From NCBI GenBank assembly GCA_025403435.1, contig CM046354.1:36992459-37056458 (forward strand): a DNA stretch of 64,000 nt. Reading direction: 5' to 3'. This document shows positions 59,416 through 64,000 of this stretch, piece after piece (the first letter of the stretch is position 1; each line of letters begins with the position of its first letter). Both the position numbers and the translations under genes were made by a program. The notes beneath the pieces are model-generated. The model was not told where the DNA came from. It saw nothing but the letters and a program-made list of their open reading frames with translations, and made no database searches. The stretch comes from Artocarpus heterophyllus. Taxonomy: Eukaryota; Streptophyta; Magnoliopsida; Rosales; Moraceae.

Positions 59416-61827
59416 AAGATGCTTATTATTCTAGTGTTAGCTCAAAACCAACTTGTCTAAAACTAGATCGTGTTTGTATCAATTTACTCGACATTAAATT
59501 CATTAATAAAATATTACATTTTAAAAAATTTTGCTATAATATATATAGCATCAATAAATTGACTCTAAATTAACGCTAATGGGATATATCGTGAGCGTTG
59601 ATTTGAATATATTGGTATCGTTTGAACCGATTGGATTAAAATACTGTAGTGCATGAAAGCTTTTTATAATTCGTTTTTGCTTTATACTATAGAATGAAGG
59701 ATTTTATACTGTTTGAGTTCAAACTAAATGGTCCAAGTCAATCCTCTAAACACTTTATAAATTGGGTATATTTTATAATGACCCTACGTATGTGGTCACT
59801 ACTTAACTATTTAAACTTATATTTATTTAGATTACACAATTTTACGAAATATTTTTTTTACTAAATTAAATATTTAGTTAACTCATAATTCAAAGTTATT
59901 AACTTTTTGTTGCAACAGAAGTAGTAACATATTTTAACGGTTTAAAAGTCATCTAAAACACACATACATACTAGTTTCAAACATAATCAAAAGAGTCGTA
60001 ATAACAAAAACTAGTTGCGGAAAAAAAAGTGTACAGTATCCATTTCCTATGACTACATTCTAACCATTTGCCGCTTCACCATTAATCCATTAGGCATTAT
60101 TGGCAAGTTACTTACTTAGAGTATGAACATTCTTGGATGAGTTTTTGCTCAACAAGTAGCAACCATAACTCACAAAACATTCAAAATATCATATAGCAAT
60201 AATATGCCTATTCCGATTATGCTCAATTATATTCTTGTTTTAATAATTTATCAGGCCAAAGTAGTCGTATTGGTTGCGCACAATCAACGGGAAGTTAGAG
60301 TTTGCAAGGTCCTAACAACACCATGATCTAATTCATTTTTAATCATGTATTTAAATCTTAAGCCTTCCTATAAATCGAGAGATTGGTATGACCCCCATAT
60401 TTAATTTTACCTTAAGCGTTTCACTGAACTAACTAATGAGCATGTAGTATCGCATAGCATCACATACTTAAGCATATAATTTAGACATGTATTACCAGTA
60501 AAAAAGAAACATTTATTTCTAAATTATTCACACTGTAGGTAAGATTTTTACTTACCTGTTTTCTTGTCTTAGGTTTCTCTACTCGCTCAAAATTTTCTGC
60601 TTATTGGGAATCAATTATGTAGAAAAACACCCATTAAGAGTGTAAGAACAACTTGTTTTATGCTCAATTAATATTAGCATGCTCATAAAGATTTTAATTA
60701 TTCATTAGATCACATTTCCTTTCATCATAAAAAAATCATTATTTCTTATTACAAGGATTAATAAATTAAATCCTTGAAATTTTTAGTTGTGATTAATTGC
60801 CCTTAATTTGTGTTAAGATTGATAATTAATTAATTATTGCATCATTACTAAGTCTAGATGACTTTAATTAACTAAATTAGAATTTATATAACTTCATGGT
60901 TCTTGAACTAAGTTTAATTAACCATTTCCTTGATTCAATTAGTGGGCTCATAATTGGTTCATAAGCCTACTAACCCCAAAAACGAACAGAAGATATTTTA
61001 TACACCATATCGTTAAAACGATGACATAAGTGGCTTTTGGACTAATGTAGCATTAGACCTATGCCTAGAATCATAATACAAAAAAATCTAGCTTATCTGG
61101 TTTTCATGATAGTCGTTTTAGCATTCAATTGAAACTATTAAAATTTATCATTTGGAAATCATATCCATATAATTCTAAGTTTTGAGTAAAAATCACTCTA
61201 TAAAATAATTCTCAAAATTAGTAAAACACTAAATCCGAGGCTTATATAGTTTTTCTAGAGTGCTATAATTTCTTGGTTTGTCAAAAAATAGGATTTCGTA
61301 ACCACTCAAATTTTGTTTATAAAAACTAGTACTTAAAAGTACTTTGGATTAGTTTTAGAAAATTACCATGAAACTATATGTTAATTTTTTTTTTCTCTAT
61401 GGAAGTTACTTGTTTTAAATACATGATTTAACAACTTTCATGCTCATTTGAAAGTCCCGATCACTATCCTTAGCATATTTGTTTTTTGGCTAAATATTGT
61501 AAACTTTACTGATTAAAAAGTCTTGAATAAAACTTTCTTCATAAAAGATCTTCATTTCGTCAAAACCTAAAACTTTTGCGTTTGGCAAAAATTGCAATTC
61601 TATTTCAAAACGACCCAAAACTTGAAAATTATTTTCAGCCCATAAATACAGCTTTTGGATAGTTTTAGAAACTATCCGTAATTGTATTTTGTAAGCAAAT
61701 TTTAGAAAAGTTTCTTCTCGAAAATTGTCCATCTCGTCAAAAATAAAACTTTAATGTTCGGCAAAGCACAAAATTCAAACCCAAAATAGCCCGAAAGAGT
61801 CAATAACTACAGCTACCAAATTTGGAT
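59416..61827 (-). mobile_element. Decayed Ty3/gypsy-like LTR sequence, no gene
   Basis: Long AT-rich stretch. The part at 60000-60330 ('gttgcggaaaa', 'acagtatccat', 'ttgcgcacaatcaac') resembles 31225-31490 in the intron-9 solo LTR, in the same orientation, so an old LTR of a related family is likely. The ends were not found. No coding frame is supported; the frame at 61490-61732 (minus) shows no family resemblance. Confidence 0.35.
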
Positions 61828-62083
61828 TGTTGGAAAAATAGAACGTAGTGGAAATTAAAAAAAAATTATACCAGAGTGTTTTTCAAAACACAAGTTTGAC
61901 ACGCTATATGCATAAATTAAGCAGATCTTACTAACCTTGTATACTAAAGAGCTCCTGCAATCTATGAAGAAAAGTGCGTTCTAGAAGAGCTTGAACCAAC
62001 TGGTCTTCATTGCTATTCTCTATCTACGATTGGAGTGCGTGTGGGCGCACAACATACAGCTCTTCCCCGGTGACTCTCCTTTC
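61828..62083 (-). mobile_element. Copia (Angela-like) LTR fragment interrupted by a younger LTR of the same family
   Basis: It starts TGTTGGAAAAATAG and runs parallel to the first 256 bases of the 47756 and 62084 LTRs until 'gactctcctttc'. There the next LTR begins TGTTGGAAAC at 62084. The rest of this older LTR should resume beyond the window, after a repeated CTTTC if the target duplication is intact. Confidence 0.8.
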
Positions 62084-64000
62084 TGTTGGAAACAAAGTAC
62101 GCAGCGGAATTTTAAAAATTTTTCATCAGAGTAATTTCCAAAACACAAGTTTGACATGTTATATGCATAAATTAGACAGATCTTACTAACCTCAGTGTGC
62201 CGAAGAACCTCTACGACCTGTGTAGAGAAGTAACGTTCCAGAAGAGCCTCAACCAACTGGTCTTCTTTGCTATTCTCTATCCACAACCGGAGTGAGTGTG
62301 GGCTCACACGTACAGCTCTTCCACCGGTGACTCTCCTTCCAACCAATAGAGAGAACCCAAAGCTAGTGTTCGTAATTTGTGAACAAAAGCTCTCAGGGAG
62401 TTTTCAGATGCTCACTAGAAGAGTATCACTCTTAATCTCTCAAATTGATCTGAGTAAATCATTAGACTCACTCCCTTTTTATACCTATTGGTCCTTGGGG
62501 TCAGTCCATATCAGATTAGGTCTCAAAAATCGAAACAGAATCAAGTTCGGATCAATATCTAATATGATACGCGTGAAAAACGCGTAATCTTAGCTGTCGC
62601 GGTCGGCATGCCGAATTGTGAGATAGGCAGGCCGAACTGGCCAGTTCGGCAGGCCGAACACGTCATCCGGCATGCCGAACTGCGGAGAAAAAATCTCCGC
62701 GAATCTTTTATTTTCCACCCGAGATTCTAAAGGATAAAGTCTCAGTTTTGATTCAAATAGCCCAATAGAAAAGATATCTGATCAAAACAAACTTTATCAA
62801 GATAATCTCTAAGAAAATAAATCAATTCACAATAATTCTACAAGTTTATCTTGTTCTAATTGTCCAAAATTAAAACAACTGATAAACAGACAAGAATTAT
62901 CCGAACGCCATAATTCAACAAGTTCATCTTGAACTAATTTCTTACATAATTAATTCAACCGATAAACAGACATGAATTATTTGATTCTTATAAATTTTAA
63001 ACCAATCTGATAAATCCGACATAAGTCACCAATTATTGGAAAAGCACGCCGTGTCGTTACAGGATTTTGTGAGCTAGCAAAGGGGACCAAAATGGACCTA
63101 TAAAGTTCAAGCTCATGATAATTATGAAACCCAATATCCCAGATATACATTTCACAATTATCAACTCCAACGCTACTCCACTAAAAGCTTGGAGCTGCAC
63201 TCTTGAACTTTATAGAATTACGAAGCTCGTGTAGCTAAGTCTCCATGACATATCATAGTGTATCGCATCCCCATATGATCATCCATAATCGGCTTAAGGA
63301 CAAGTTCTGTCTTACCTTCCCGATTATTTTTATCTTACGTTCCATTGTCTCACCATTAGAAAACTTACCATCCAAAGATAGTATACCATTGGGTTACACC
63401 TATGTATCCAAATGGTTGAGCGCTCCAGTTTTCCAATTACAGGACAACGCATATAAGAGGATATCATTACTCCTAAAGAGGAGCTATGGATTCCATATCT
63501 ATGAATATCAAGTCTACGCTACCAAGAGTCATGCCTCCAACGTACCGGCATGCATGCCACTATAGAGATGTGGGAGTCACCCATTGGTACATCAAAAGAC
63601 ACAAATCGAGACAACGGGCCCATTATTCATCTCAGGATTAAGATACAATACAAATGATTGTCTAAAGTGAATCGATTTGCCAAGACAGAATTATTAATCC
63701 AAATCAATTCACTTTATGTCCCGATCCAACACATCGTCACCTATGACAACGCGCCAATGTTTCTATTCACGGAGTCCAACTCCGATGGCCAAGACAAACC
63801 ATCTCCCAAAAGGGATATAGACAACATAACAATCTTTACATGAATAAAGCGCCCAACTTTATTCCCTCAATTGCGGATCATATATTTTAGACCATCACCT
63901 TAAGAGTCGTGTCTACCGCATAATCATCCCATCATATGCCCAACTTTTAAGGTTTAGACTGATAGTCTCAGACTACTGTTTGCTTATCATACATTCAACA
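62084..64000 (-). mobile_element. Copia (Angela-like) LTR, third copy, cut by the window edge
   Basis: Very similar to 47756-49743 over its visible 1917 bp, from TGTTGGAAAC to the 'cttatcatacattcaaca' region that lies some 120 bases before the end in the complete copies. Whether it is solo or the LTR of a full element cannot be told. It contains GTTCGGC-AG-GCCGAAC at 62644-62659 and related repeats at 62600-62690. Confidence 0.85.

Overview
This window is nuclear DNA from a flowering plant, probably a eudicot. It is AT-rich, its one intact host gene has 17 exons with plant-type splice sites, and most of the rest is nested plant retrotransposons. I cannot name the species. No bacterial, organellar or CRISPR content was seen.

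The host gene lies at 24.8-39.4 kb on the + strand. It is a complete ZIF-like (ZINC-INDUCED FACILITATOR-LIKE) major facilitator transporter. I joined 17 exons into an uninterrupted 487-codon frame; every junction has GT-AG ends and keeps phase. Its introns hold a 5'-truncated LINE, small MITEs and a 3 kb solo LTR.

Left of the gene (1-22.3 kb) is a four-level nest, resolved by target-site duplications (TSDs). The host is a decayed minus-strand Ty3/gypsy element of Athila/Tat type (3' LTR at 1-1440; protease and gag pieces at 5.1-5.3, 8.25-9.0 and 21.05-22.26 kb). Into it went a Ty1/copia solo LTR (1675-3700), a Ty3/gypsy solo LTR (5316-8245, itself holding a hAT element), and another Ty3/gypsy solo LTR (9018-21045). 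The last is split by a young complete LTR retrotransposon at 9277-18491.

That young element is the most interesting object here. It has near-identical 2.4 kb LTRs, a perfect 5-bp TSD, a tRNA-iMet primer site and a polypurine tract, but no gag or pol. Instead it carries two intronless ORFs: a 173-aa basic, cysteine-rich protein, and a 229-aa relative of the cytokinin-activating enzyme LOG with altered catalytic motifs and a C-terminal DLNLHL (EAR-like) tail. A second, older copy lies at 43857-55917 in the opposite orientation, with the same two genes in the same order (now broken) and related LTRs. Once nested insertions are removed, its internal length is nearly the same. The two-gene cargo is therefore a stable part of a transposing family, not a one-off capture.

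The right part (39.4-64 kb) holds a second hAT copy with a perfect 8-bp TSD, a possible gene-fragment-carrying DNA element, a degenerate minisatellite split by the second cargo element, solo and nested LTRs, LINE debris, and at the right edge a copia LTR inserted into an older LTR of its own family.
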